Origin: Burkholderia anthina
Lineage (GTDB): Bacteria > Pseudomonadota > Gammaproteobacteria > Burkholderiales > Burkholderiaceae
Length of the DNA: 64,000 bases
Reading direction: 5' to 3'
NCBI RefSeq assembly: GCF_001547525.1
Contig: NZ_LNJP01000004.1
Coordinates: 124,001 to 188,000, forward strand
Part shown: piece by piece, positions 1 through 8,278 of the stretch
Position numbering within the stretch: the first letter of the stretch is position 1
Layout: each line of letters begins with the position of its first letter
Made by a program: the position numbers and the translations under genes
The notes under the pieces: generated by a model
The model's database searches: none
What the model was told of the DNA's origin: nothing
The model's input: the letters and a program-made list of their open reading frames with translations, nothing else

Positions 1-831
1 ACGGGCACCTTCATGCCGACCGGCATCGCGCTGACCGCGTCGATCGGCGGCTCGCTGCGCAACTACCTGCTCACGCGCGTGAACGCGCTCGCGCAGAAGG
101 GTCAGGCCCAACTGCGATCGAAGCCGAAGGTGCTCGCGCTCGACAACACCGAGGCGATCCTCGAGAACCTCACGCAGTTCTACGTGCAGGTGCCCGGCTA
201 CCAGGATTCGTCGCTGTACAGCGTGACGACCGGCACCAGCATCAAGGTGACGCCGATGATCGTCGACGAGGCGATCCGCAACGCCGCGGCCGTGTCCGGC
301 AGCCCGCAGAGCGTGATGATGTCGATCGACATCCAGGACGGCAACATCGTGCCGGGGCAGGCCGTGTCGAACGTGCCGGTGATCCAGCAGCGCAACATCG
401 TCACCAAGACGATGATCGATGAAGGCAAGAGCCTCCTGATCGCCGGCTTCAACGACGACGAGGTGCGGCTGAACAAGAGCGGCGTGCCCTGGCTGTCCGA
501 CATCCCGCTGATCGGCAACCTGTTCAAGTACACCGACAAGTCGGGCAACCACATGGAGCGCTTCTATCTGCTGACGCCGCGCGTCGTGACGAACGCGTCG
601 ATGTATGCGCCGGACGGCTCGCCCGTGAACCCGGGCGTCGACGGTCCGGCGAACCCGGAGGGGATGTCGATGTATCGGCCGCCGGACAACGACGTCACGG
701 TGCCGCTGACGCCGAAGCCGCTGCCCGGCACGAAGTTCGGTCCGCCCGCGTTGCCGCCGCCCGTGGGCGCGGCGTCGCAGCCGGCGGCGACGACCGCAGG
801 AGTGGTCACGCATGTCGACGAGCATCATTGA
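1..831 (+). CDS. sctC: SctC secretin, C-terminal part (T3SS outer-membrane ring)
   Basis: This is the C-terminal 276 residues of the type III secretion secretin, which forms the outer-membrane ring through which the needle passes. The frame is open from base 1, so the start and the N-terminal domains lie left of the window. The secretin core is recognisable: AQLRSKPKVLALDNTEAILE near the start, the NVPVIQQRNIVTKTMIDEGK strand region, and a terminal SGVPWLSDIPLIGNLFKY followed by ERFYLLTPRVV. After the barrel there is a Pro/Gly-rich tail of about 75 residues, longer than in many secretins. It overlaps the start of sctD by 20 bases, so the two are co-translated. Secretin identity is secure; the T3SS assignment follows from the downstream genes. 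Confidence 0.93.
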   Translation, partial: TGTFMPTGIALTASIGGSLRNYLLTRVNALAQKGQAQLRSKPKVLALDNTEAILENLTQFYVQVPGYQDSSLYSVTTGTSIKVTPMIVDEAIRNAAAVSGSPQSVMMSIDIQDGNIVPGQAVSNVPVIQQRNIVTKTMIDEGKSLLIAGFNDDEVRLNKSGVPWLSDIPLIGNLFKYTDKSGNHMERFYLLTPRVVTNASMYAPDGSPVNPGVDGPANPEGMSMYRPPDNDVTVPLTPKPLPGTKFGPPALPPPVGAASQPAATTAGVVTHVDEHH

Positions 832-2161
832 TCCGCACGGCGACGGCGCATTGCCCGGCGGCGCGGCAGGCGCGGGGGCCGGTTCGGCCGCGCTCGCGTC
901 GCCGTGGAACCTGTGCTTCCTGAGCGGGCCGATGTACGGCCGCACGATGTCGCTCGCGCGCGGCGCGAACTGGGTCGGCACGGCGGCCGACTGCGAAGTG
1001 ATCCTGCCCGATCGCGAGATCGGCGCGAAGCAGGTGTGCCTGCAGGTCGGCGCGCTCGCGGTGACCGTGCAGAACCACGGCGGCGACACCGGCGCGCCGG
1101 TGCTGTTCAACGACGAGCCGCTCGGCGCCGGCCGCCGCTCGCTGACGCCGAACGACGTCGTGACCGTCGGCTCGATCCGGCTCGGCATCGCACGGCATGC
1201 GCAGGCGAGCGTCGCGGTGCCCGACGAAACGGATGCGCCGGACGCCGCGCGGGAGGCCGCGTGGCTCGGCTGGCTCACGGGCGGGCTGCGGCGGCTGGGC
1301 AGCCGGCGGCTCGTGATCGCGCTGGTCGCGCTGTGGGTCGGCGTGCTGCTCGGCGCGCTCGGCTACGGCTTCGTCGCGTGGTCGGGGCGGCTGCCGTGGC
1401 AGCACGAATCGGTGCTCGCGCGCACGCACCGGCTGCAGCAACTGCTGCACGCGTATCCGGAGCTGGCGGTCGCACCGCGCGACGACGGCGTGATCGTGTC
1501 GGGCTACGTGAGCGACCCGGCCGCGCGCGAGCGCGTCGCGCAGATCGTCGCGGGCGTCGACAACGCGGCGCTCGGCAACATCTACGTGGTCAGCGATCTG
1601 GTCGCGACCGCGCAGACCTATTTCAGCGACACGGCGCTGACGGTCACGTATCTCGGCCGCGGCCGGATCGAGCTGACGGGGGCGGCCGCGCGCGCGCAGA
1701 TCGAGCCGCGCATCCGCAACTACATGAAGGATGCGCGCCCGGCGCTCGAGGTGGTCGATCACGTGCGCGATGCCGACGCGGCCGCGCCGCGCACGGCGAC
1801 GACGCTCGGCGGCACGGCGGGCATTCCGGAGATCACGACCGTGTTCGCCGGCGACGGCGACCAGCGCTACATCGAGACGGTCGACGGCAGCCGCTATTTC
1901 GAAGGTGCGCGGATGAAGGAAGGCGCGACGGTCGTGTCGATCGGCCCGGACGAAGTGGTGTTCGCACGCAACGGTCAGCGCATCACGATGCCGCTCGGCG
2001 GCGCGCCGGCGAGCGCGCCCGAGCAGGCGAGCGCGCCGCCCGTGGCGCCGCTCGCGAGCGGCGCGGCGGCCGGCGTCGCGCGGCCGGTGCCAGGACCGAC
2101 GCTGCTGCCCGGCGAGCCGGCGGCCGGTGTCGGGGTATCGGCGAAGGAGGCGGCGCATTAG
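812..2161 (+). CDS. sctD: SctD inner-membrane ring protein
   Basis: 449 residues, forming the outer of the two inner-membrane rings of the basal body. The N-terminal 110 residues look like the cytoplasmic FHA-like domain of the family. One clear membrane segment follows at about 170-193 (LVIALVALWVGVLLGALGYG), then a periplasmic part with BON-like ring-building domains. A low-complexity Ala/Pro/Gly tail ends the protein. The start codon lies inside the end of sctC and is preceded by AGGAG at a normal distance. Position after sctC and before the rod and inner-ring genes is the usual one. The family is divergent, so the call rests on topology plus operon position. Confidence 0.85.
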   Translation: MSTSIIDPHGDGALPGGAAGAGAGSAALASPWNLCFLSGPMYGRTMSLARGANWVGTAADCEVILPDREIGAKQVCLQVGALAVTVQNHGGDTGAPVLFNDEPLGAGRRSLTPNDVVTVGSIRLGIARHAQASVAVPDETDAPDAAREAAWLGWLTGGLRRLGSRRLVIALVALWVGVLLGALGYGFVAWSGRLPWQHESVLARTHRLQQLLHAYPELAVAPRDDGVIVSGYVSDPAARERVAQIVAGVDNAALGNIYVVSDLVATAQTYFSDTALTVTYLGRGRIELTGAAARAQIEPRIRNYMKDARPALEVVDHVRDADAAAPRTATTLGGTAGIPEITTVFAGDGDQRYIETVDGSRYFEGARMKEGATVVSIGPDEVVFARNGQRITMPLGGAPASAPEQASAPPVAPLASGAAAGVARPVPGPTLLPGEPAAGVGVSAKEAAH

Positions 2162-2213
2162 CGTCGCGACGAATCAGGCGCAGCGCGTTTCGCGATGCGC
2201 GCATCACGCGACA

Positions 2214-2231
2214 CGCCGCATGCATGCGGCG
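2214..2231. promoter_or_regulatory. Perfect 18-bp palindrome in the sctD-needle spacer
   Basis: CGCCGCATGCATGCGGCG is a perfect inverted repeat within the 140-base gap between sctD and the small gene at 2302. ATGCGCGCAT lies just upstream as a second short palindrome. There is no T-run. It could be an RNA processing or stability hairpin that lets the small structural genes be made in excess, or a protein-binding site. The role is inferred only. Confidence 0.4.
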
Positions 2232-2301
2232 CGTCACGTCGCCGGCGGGGCATGGGGCCGCCGCCGGAATGTGGAGTGTGGTTCACGTAAAGGAGCGAAG
2301 C

Positions 2302-2514
2302 ATGGGTACCTCGGCAGCAGGTGGTGTGACGAACACGGGCGACGTGCAGAAGCAGGCCGACGACCTGACCAAGACGCAGCTCGAACTGACGAAGATCAAT
2401 TTCCAGGTTCAGCAATCGACTGCGACGTTCGAAACCAGCAACGCAGTGACCGCGCAGGAGGGGACGGCGAACGCCCAGGTTGCGCAACACCTGAGTTCCG
2501 CCGGCCGCGCGTGA
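2302..2514 (+). CDS. Small T3SS protein, candidate needle/filament subunit (SctF position)
   Basis: 70 residues, no signal peptide, no Cys, rich in Thr, Gln, Ala and Asn. It looks like two amphipathic helices: about 15-43 (QADDLTKTQLELTKINFQVQQ) and 50-66. AAGGAGCG lies just upstream of the ATG. The order SctD - this gene - SctI - SctJ matches prgH-prgI-prgJ-prgK, where the second gene is the needle. Length is near the 75-90 residues of needle subunits and no other needle candidate is visible in the window. I cannot see the usual SctF sequence signature, so needle identity is a positional inference; a small secreted or pilus-like protein is the alternative. Confidence 0.6.
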   Translation: MGTSAAGGVTNTGDVQKQADDLTKTQLELTKINFQVQQSTATFETSNAVTAQEGTANAQVAQHLSSAGRA

Positions 2515-2638
2515 CGCCGGTCGCCGGCCGTGCCGCGCGACGCCGCGTGCCGGAGCCGCCCATGACGGGCGCCCGGCGTGGCGTGTGCGCGTGCCGGCCG
2601 GCCCGTTTCCGGCCCTGCCGGTCAAGGAGGACACGATC

Positions 2639-3115
2639 ATGTCGGTAACAGGCGTAGGCGCGGCGCCGCCGGGCGCAGCCGCGCTCGCGGGCGCCGCTCA
2701 GCAAACGGGCGCGACGTCCGATCCGGCGCAGGTGCGCCAGTTCGATGCGCTGATGCAGCCGGGCGCGTCGCCGGCCGCTGCGCCGTCTTCGTCGGGCGTC
2801 GCGATGTCGCGCGCGTCGGCGGATGCGGCGCCGGCCGTGCGGATGACGCCCGCGCAGGCGAACCCGTCGTCGCTCGTCGAGCGGTTGCGCACGTACGGCA
2901 ACGATCTCGATTCGCGGTACGCGAACATCGACAAGCATCGCACCGAGATGCTGACGTCGATGGCGGACAGCCGCAGCGACCCGCTGATGACGATGGTGAA
3001 GGCGATGGATTTCCAGTGGACGGCAACCACCACGATTTCGGAATACCAGTTGAGCCTGTCGGTTGCGCAGGCGGCGAACGGCTTCACGCATACGGTGCTG
3101 AAGACGCAGGAGTGA
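2639..3115 (+). CDS. sctI: SctI-like inner rod protein
   Basis: 158 residues. The last 60 residues match the SctI/HrpB2 pattern: a basic amphipathic helix, then MTMVKAMDFQW and a final helix SEYQLSLSVAQAANGFTHTV, the part that packs in the export gate. The N-terminal 85 residues are Ala/Pro/Ser-rich and probably disordered. The start at 2639 is fixed by AAGGAGG seven to eight bases upstream; an earlier in-frame start has no such site. It sits between the candidate needle gene and sctJ, as in prgIJK. Confidence 0.8.
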   Translation: MSVTGVGAAPPGAAALAGAAQQTGATSDPAQVRQFDALMQPGASPAAAPSSSGVAMSRASADAAPAVRMTPAQANPSSLVERLRTYGNDLDSRYANIDKHRTEMLTSMADSRSDPLMTMVKAMDFQWTATTTISEYQLSLSVAQAANGFTHTVLKTQE

Positions 3116-3117
3116 AA

Positions 3118-3151
3118 GCGCGTGCGGGCCGGAGGATACGGCCTCACGCGC
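3118..3151. promoter_or_regulatory. Hairpin in the sctI-sctJ spacer
   Basis: GCGCGTG pairs with CACGCGC and, inside them, GGCCG with CGGCC around a seven-base loop. It fills most of the 53 bases between the two genes and has no T-run, so an RNA stability or processing element is more likely than a terminator. Inference from pairing only. Confidence 0.4.
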
Positions 3152-3168
3152 CCTGAAGCGGACAAACG

Positions 3169-4053
3169 ATGACGACGATCGATTCGACGCCGCGCACGCA
3201 TGCGTGGCGCAGCCGGGCGGCGCGCGCGCTGCTCGCGGGGCTGCTCGTGCTGTTGGCCGGGTGCCAGAAGGAGCTGTACTCGGGCCTGTCGGAGCGCGAC
3301 GCGAACCAGATGATCGCGGTGCTCGGCGACGCGGGCATCAGCGCGTCGAAGGACAACGACGCGCGCGATACGTCGGACCGCAACGCGTGGCTCGTGAGCG
3401 TCGCGGACGGCGACATGCAGGCGGCGCTCACGGTGCTGCACGCGAACGGGCTGCCGAAGCCGAGCTATGCGAGCCTCGGCGAGCTGTTCCAGAAGCAGGG
3501 CCTCGTGTCGACGCCGGCCGAGGAGCGCGTGCGCTACCTGTACGGCGTGTCGCAGGACCTGTCGCGCACGCTGCAGGACATCGAGGGCGTGGTGGTCGCG
3601 CGCGTGCAGGTCGTGATTCCGGAGAACGATCCGCTCGCCGACAAGATCAAGCCGTCGTCGGCGGCGGTGTACATCCGCTACCGGCCGGGTGTCGACCTGC
3701 GCGCGATGGCGCCGATGGTCAAGGATCTCGTCGCGCACAGCATCGAAGGGCTGCAGTACGACAACGTGTCGCTGTTCCTGCAGCCGGCCGCGGCGCGCGC
3801 GACGCGCGTGGACGGGATCGGCAGCGCGGTGTCGGACATCCTGCGGCTGCGCTCGCCGCTCGGCTGGCTCGTGTTCGCGCTGATCCTGCTGACCTGCGCG
3901 GTGATCGCGCTGTCGGCCGCCCGGCGCGGGATGTTCGGCGCGCGGCTCGCGGGCCTGCTCGGCGCGCCGCGCGGCGCGAACGGCGGCGGTGCGGCCGCGC
4001 AGCAGGCGGGCGGCGGGCTGCGTACGCCGGACGGCGCGCGCGACGGCGCATGA
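3169..4053 (+). CDS. sctJ: SctJ inner-membrane ring lipoprotein
   Basis: 294 residues, YscJ/HrcJ/PrgK family, the inner of the two inner-membrane rings. It has a basic N-terminus, a hydrophobic signal and a lipobox LLAGC placing the lipidated Cys near residue 28. KELYSGLSERDANQMIAVL, the family's first conserved block, follows directly. The second ring-building domain contains VVARVQVVIPENDPL and a KPSSAAVYIRY segment. A membrane helix at about 228-248 and a basic Gly-rich tail close the protein. Its stop overlaps the next start as ATGA, so translation is coupled. Confidence 0.96.
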   Translation: MTTIDSTPRTHAWRSRAARALLAGLLVLLAGCQKELYSGLSERDANQMIAVLGDAGISASKDNDARDTSDRNAWLVSVADGDMQAALTVLHANGLPKPSYASLGELFQKQGLVSTPAEERVRYLYGVSQDLSRTLQDIEGVVVARVQVVIPENDPLADKIKPSSAAVYIRYRPGVDLRAMAPMVKDLVAHSIEGLQYDNVSLFLQPAAARATRVDGIGSAVSDILRLRSPLGWLVFALILLTCAVIALSAARRGMFGARLAGLLGAPRGANGGGAAAQQAGGGLRTPDGARDGA

Positions 4054-4796
4054 GCGATCCGCGCGCGCTGCCGCCGGGCGAAGCGGCCGCGTTCCACGCG
4101 GCGCCGCTGCCGTGGCCGCACCCGCTTGCGCCGCCGCCTGCCGCGCGTGCCGCCGCGTTTCATGCGCTCGTGTGCGACTTCAACCTGCGGCCCGATCGCT
4201 ATCTGCACGTGACGCGCGTGCCGGCCGAGTGGCCCGCGCGCTACCGTTCGCCGGATGCGTTCGGCGCGGCCGGCCGCAAGCTGCTGGCGCGGCACCTGCT
4301 CGCGCTGAACGGCGTGGCCGACCGGCACGACTTCGACGTGGCGAATCCGTGCGCGCGGCTCGCGCTGCTGCCGGGCGCGGCGCTCGAGCAGCTGGCCGCG
4401 TATGCGGGGCTGCTGCTGCATCGCGCGTGGCTGCGCGACGCGCTGGCCGGGCGGCGCATCCGCGCGGAAGTGGCGGCGCGGCTCGGCGGCGATGCGCTCG
4501 AACTCGCGCTCGAACGCGCGCCGGAATTCGGCGCGATCGCCGAAACGCTCGAACCGTGGCGCGCCGATCCCGCCGCGCTGCCGGTCGTGATCCGCGCGCG
4601 CGGCGGCCGGCTGCTCGCGGATTTCATCGGCGTGGCCGGCGACGCGGTGGCGCGGCGCGTGCGCCTGAAATTCAACCGCGCGATCGACGACGAAGCGCCG
4701 TACTGGCTGAACCGCGCGCAGCGCGATCAATTCGGCGAACTGATGTTCCTGTTTCTGATTCCCGAGAGGCTTGCGTCATGGGACTGGCTTTTCTGA
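4050..4796 (+). CDS. sctK: SctK-like sorting-platform accessory protein
   Basis: 248 residues, soluble, Ala/Arg/Leu-rich. Identity comes mainly from position between sctJ and sctL, the place of hrpB4 and yscK, and from length. A central segment around FHALVCDFNLRPDRYLHV and the C-terminal block PYWLNRAQRDQFGELMFLFL resemble this poorly conserved family, whose members join SctQ and SctL to the base of the injectisome. The ATG overlaps the sctJ stop (ATGA) and the gene's end overlaps sctL by 19 bases. Confidence 0.75.
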   Translation: MSDPRALPPGEAAAFHAAPLPWPHPLAPPPAARAAAFHALVCDFNLRPDRYLHVTRVPAEWPARYRSPDAFGAAGRKLLARHLLALNGVADRHDFDVANPCARLALLPGAALEQLAAYAGLLLHRAWLRDALAGRRIRAEVAARLGGDALELALERAPEFGAIAETLEPWRADPAALPVVIRARGGRLLADFIGVAGDAVARRVRLKFNRAIDDEAPYWLNRAQRDQFGELMFLFLIPERLASWDWLF

Positions 4797-5407
4797 TCAC
4801 GAGCGACAACCTGCAATTGCTGTCGGAGCGCAAGGTGCTCAAGGAGCGCGAATACGCGGCGCTGCTCGACGCGTCCGCGGTGATCGCGACCGCGCATGAA
4901 GAGGCCGCGCGCATCGTCGCCGACGCACAGCGCGAATTCGACAAGCGCCAGGCGGCCGGCTACGACGAAGGCATGCGCCGCGCGCAGCGCGAGCAGGCCG
5001 CGCAGGCGTACACGCAGGCGCTCGCGGCCACGCGCACGATGGAGACGATGAAGGATGCGATGGCCGAGATCGTCGTGAAGGCCGTGCGCGCGATCGTCGG
5101 CGAGATGAGCACGCAGAAGCTGTACGAGGCCGCGCTCGCGCGGATCGCGCCGCTCGTGCGCGACGAGGCGTTCCTGATCGTGCGCGTCGCGCCCGGGCGC
5201 ACGGACGAGATGCGCGACGCGCTCGACGGCGCGTTCGCGGGGCAGTCGAACCGGCAGAAGATCCGCATCGTCGAGGACGCGCAGCTCGAACGCCACGCCT
5301 GCACGGTCGAGACGCCCTCCGGGCGCATCGACGCGAGCCTCGACCTGCAGATCGACGCGTTGCGCCAGGCGATCCGCCGCGACGCGCTGAAGGGCGCCGC
5401 GCGATGA
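4778..5407 (+). CDS. sctL: SctL ATPase stator/regulator
   Basis: 209 residues, HrpB5/YscL/FliH family. It has a conserved start region (FLITSDNLQLLSERKVLKER), a long charged Ala/Glu/Arg helix at about 30-100 that should form the peripheral stalk, and a C-terminal globular part that binds the SctN ATPase. GAGAGG precedes the chosen ATG, which lies within the end of sctK. The stop overlaps the sctN start (ATGA). Expected to tether SctN to SctQ in the cytosolic sorting platform. Confidence 0.9.
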   Translation: MGLAFLITSDNLQLLSERKVLKEREYAALLDASAVIATAHEEAARIVADAQREFDKRQAAGYDEGMRRAQREQAAQAYTQALAATRTMETMKDAMAEIVVKAVRAIVGEMSTQKLYEAALARIAPLVRDEAFLIVRVAPGRTDEMRDALDGAFAGQSNRQKIRIVEDAQLERHACTVETPSGRIDASLDLQIDALRQAIRRDALKGAAR

Positions 5408-6780
5408 ACGGGCCGCTCGACGATCGGCAAACGTTCGGCGACGACGACGGCGCGCCGTTCGATCGCGGCCGCCTCGTCGGCGAACTCGACGCGGGGCTCG
5501 AGTTCTTCTCGCCGGTGTCGGTGCAGGGCCGCGTCAATCATGCGGTCGGGCAGATATTGAATGCGACGGGTATCCGCGCGCGGCTCGGCGAGATCTGCGA
5601 ATTGCGCACGCCGAACCAGCCGACGCTGCTTGCCGAGGTGGTCGGCTTCTCGCGCCAGACGACGCTGCTCACGCCGCTCGGCGACGTGGCCGGGCTGTCG
5701 CCGGAGACGACCGTCGTGCCGTCCGGGCGCGAGCATGTATTTCCGGTGGGCGAGGGGCTGTTCGGCCGCGTGCTCGACGGGCTCGGCCGGCCGCTCGACG
5801 ATCGCGGGCCGGTGACGGGCGCCGCGTGGGTTTCGACGCAGCAGGACCCGCCGAACCCGCTCACGCGCAAGATGATCGACACGCCGTTTGCGACCGGCGT
5901 GCGCGTGATCGACGGCCTGATGACGCTCGGCGTCGGGCAGCGCGTGGGCATCTTCGCGCCTTCGGGCGTCGGCAAGAGCACGCTGCTCGGGATGATCGCG
6001 CGCGGCGCGCAGGCCGACGTGAACGTGATCGCACTCGTCGGCGAACGCGGCCGCGAGGTCCGCGAATTCATCGAGCACAGCCTGTCGCCCGAGGTGCGCG
6101 CGCGTTCGATCGTCGTCGTGTCGACGTCGGACCGCCCCGCGATGGAGCGCGTGAAATCCGCGCTGGTCGCGACCGCGATCGCCGAGCACTTCCGCGATGC
6201 GGGCAAGCGCGTGCTGCTGCTGGTCGATTCGCTGACGCGCTTCGCACGCGCGCAGCGCGAGGTCGGCCTCGCGAGCGGCGAGCCGCCGACGCGGCGCAGC
6301 TTCCCGCCTTCGACGTTCGCGGTATTGCCGCGCCTGCTCGAACGCGCTGGGCAGGGCGCGCACGGGTCGATCACCGCGCTCTACACGGTGCTCGTCGAAG
6401 GCGACGAGGAATCGGATCCGATCGCCGAGGAAGTGCGCTCGATCCTCGACGGCCATATCGTGCTGTCGCGCAAGATCGCGCTCGCGAACCGCTATCCGGC
6501 GATCGACGTGCTCGCGAGCCTGTCGCGCGTGATGCCGCTCGTCGCGAGCCGCGCGCACCAGCATGCGGCCGCGCGCGTGCGCGAGCTGATCGCGAAGTAC
6601 CAGGAGATCGAGCTGCTCGTGCAGATCGGCGAGTATCGCGAAGGCAGCGATCGGCTCGGCGATCTCGCGCTGCGCGCGCGCGACGCGATCGGCGCGTTCT
6701 GCGCGCAGGCGTCGGACGAGGACGTGCGCTTCGACGCGCTGCTCGCGAAGCTGACGAAGCTGGCGAACGATCATGTCTGA
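5404..6780 (+). CDS. sctN: SctN T3SS ATPase
   Basis: 458 residues, the F1-beta/FliI-like hexameric ATPase that strips chaperones from substrates and energises export. Walker A is APSGVGKST at about 190, Walker B is RVLLLVDSLTRFARA at about 270, and the arginine-finger region is near 360-370. The motif SFPPSTFAVLPRLLERAG is the T3SS/flagellar ATPase signature. Catalytic residues look intact and the length is normal. Its end overlaps sctO by eight bases. Confidence 0.98.
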   Translation: MNGPLDDRQTFGDDDGAPFDRGRLVGELDAGLEFFSPVSVQGRVNHAVGQILNATGIRARLGEICELRTPNQPTLLAEVVGFSRQTTLLTPLGDVAGLSPETTVVPSGREHVFPVGEGLFGRVLDGLGRPLDDRGPVTGAAWVSTQQDPPNPLTRKMIDTPFATGVRVIDGLMTLGVGQRVGIFAPSGVGKSTLLGMIARGAQADVNVIALVGERGREVREFIEHSLSPEVRARSIVVVSTSDRPAMERVKSALVATAIAEHFRDAGKRVLLLVDSLTRFARAQREVGLASGEPPTRRSFPPSTFAVLPRLLERAGQGAHGSITALYTVLVEGDEESDPIAEEVRSILDGHIVLSRKIALANRYPAIDVLASLSRVMPLVASRAHQHAAARVRELIAKYQEIELLVQIGEYREGSDRLGDLALRARDAIGAFCAQASDEDVRFDALLAKLTKLANDHV

Positions 6781-7459
6781 AGCCGACGACCGCCTCGTGC
6801 TCGCGACGCTCGCCCGCCTGAAGCGCGTACGCGAGATGCGCAGCCAGATCGCGCGCGTCGCGGCCGCGCGCCAGCAGGGCATCGCCGCGCAGAGCCGGCG
6901 GGCGCTCGCGGCCGCGCAGGCGCAGCTCGCGCAGCAGGTCGCCGCGAAGGCCGCGATCCAGACGCGGCTGGCCGACGACGTGCGTGAAGCGCGTGCATTG
7001 CAGGACGCGGCGGCCGATACGCGCACGTTCGACCGGCATATCGGCAACGCGAACGCGTCGGTGAGCGAGGCCGCGCACGTGCATCGCGGCCACGAAGCGA
7101 CGCTCGCCGACCTGCAGCGCGCCGCGCGCAAGGCGAAGGCCGCCGAGGACAAGCTGGAGAAGGCCGGCGAGAAGGCGCTGCACGCGCGCGCCGCGCGGGT
7201 CGAGCGCGACGCCGACGACGTCGCGGACGGCTACGCGGTGCGGCGCTTCGCGACGGGCGGCACCTGGGTGGCCGGCGCGGGCGACGCGGCACGTCATGCG
7301 TCCACGCCGCCGGCGGCCGCGGCCGCGTTCGATGCGGCCATGACCGAAACGGAGGCGGGCGCCGACATCGCCGCTGAAACCGTGCTGTCCGACGTGCCCG
7401 AGGTGCCTGACGCGGCTGGCGATCCCGCCCCGCCCGCCGCCGCGGAGCGCCGATGCTAG
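6773..7459 (+). CDS. sctO: SctO-like ATPase stalk protein
   Basis: 228 residues, almost wholly helical up to about 155: Ala/Arg/Gln-rich heptads (LARLKRVREMRSQIARVAAA onward) typical of YscO/HrpB7/FliJ stalk proteins that sit in the SctN hexamer and contact SctV. The last 70 residues are acidic and Ala/Pro-rich, longer than in most relatives. The family is too divergent for a motif, so the call rests on the coiled coil and on position between sctN and sctT. It overlaps both neighbours. Confidence 0.82.
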   Translation: MSEADDRLVLATLARLKRVREMRSQIARVAAARQQGIAAQSRRALAAAQAQLAQQVAAKAAIQTRLADDVREARALQDAAADTRTFDRHIGNANASVSEAAHVHRGHEATLADLQRAARKAKAAEDKLEKAGEKALHARAARVERDADDVADGYAVRRFATGGTWVAGAGDAARHASTPPAAAAAFDAAMTETEAGADIAAETVLSDVPEVPDAAGDPAPPAAAERRC

Positions 7460-8262
7460 ACCAGGCCGCGGGTTTCAACGACGTCGCCGGCATGCTGCGG
7501 CCGCTGCTCTACGTGATGCCGCGCCTGTTGCCGATCATGCTGGTCGTGCCGGTATTCAACGAGCAGATCATCACGGGCCTCGTGCGCAACGGAATCGCGG
7601 TCGTGATCGCCGCGTTCGTCGCGCCGGCGATCGATGCCGCGCAGGTGGCCGCGCTGCCGTTCCTGATGTGGTGCCTGCTGGTCGCGAAGGAGGCGATGGT
7701 CGGCATGCTGCTCGCCGGCGCGTTCAGCGCGGTGCTGTTCGCGATCCAGGGCGTCGGCTACCTGATCGACTTCCAGACCGGCAGCGGCAGCGCCGCGTTC
7801 TTCGATCCGATGGGCGGGCACGAGGGCGGACCGACCTCGGGATTCCTGAATTTCGTCGCGATCGCTCTGTTCGTCACGGCAGGCGGGCTGCAGGTGCTCG
7901 TGCAACTGTTCGCGCAGTCGTACGCATGGTGGCCGATCGGCTCGCTCGGCCCCGATTTCTCGTCGATGCTGCAGACCTTCATCGTGCGCCAGACCGACAC
8001 GATCTTCGAATGGATGGTGAAGCTCGCCGCGCCGGTCACGATCGTGCTGGTGCTCGTCGAGCTCGGCATCGGCCTGGTCGGGCGCGCGGTGCCGCAGCTC
8101 AACGTCTTCGTGTTCTCGCAGCCGCTGAAAAGCGCGCTCGCGATGCTGATGATGATCCTGTTCCTGCCGGTGGTGTACGCGTCGCTGCACGCGCTGCTGA
8201 GCCCCGACAGCGGGCTCGTGGCGCTGCTGCGCGCGCTGTTCGCCGCGCACGGCGGCGGCTGA
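7453..8262 (+). CDS. sctT: SctT export-gate membrane protein
   Basis: 269 residues, integral membrane component of the SctRST gate. Hydrophobic helices with the family signature are visible: MLRPLLYVMPRLLPIMLVVP at the start, KEAMVGMLLAGAFSAVLFAI with GYLIDFQTGSGSAAFFDPMG near 95-115, and the AMLMMILFLPVVY segment near the end. The length is normal. The ATG overlaps the sctO stop by seven bases. Its partner SctR is on the - strand 18 kb away, and SctS was not found in the window. Confidence 0.96.
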   Translation: MLDQAAGFNDVAGMLRPLLYVMPRLLPIMLVVPVFNEQIITGLVRNGIAVVIAAFVAPAIDAAQVAALPFLMWCLLVAKEAMVGMLLAGAFSAVLFAIQGVGYLIDFQTGSGSAAFFDPMGGHEGGPTSGFLNFVAIALFVTAGGLQVLVQLFAQSYAWWPIGSLGPDFSSMLQTFIVRQTDTIFEWMVKLAAPVTIVLVLVELGIGLVGRAVPQLNVFVFSQPLKSALAMLMMILFLPVVYASLHALLSPDSGLVALLRALFAAHGGG

Positions 8263-8278
8263 GCGCGCGGGAGCCGCG

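Noticed and set aside
4960-7152. A 730-codon open frame on the - strand opposite sctL-sctN-sctO
   Set aside because: Shadow frame of three well-recognised + strand T3SS genes.
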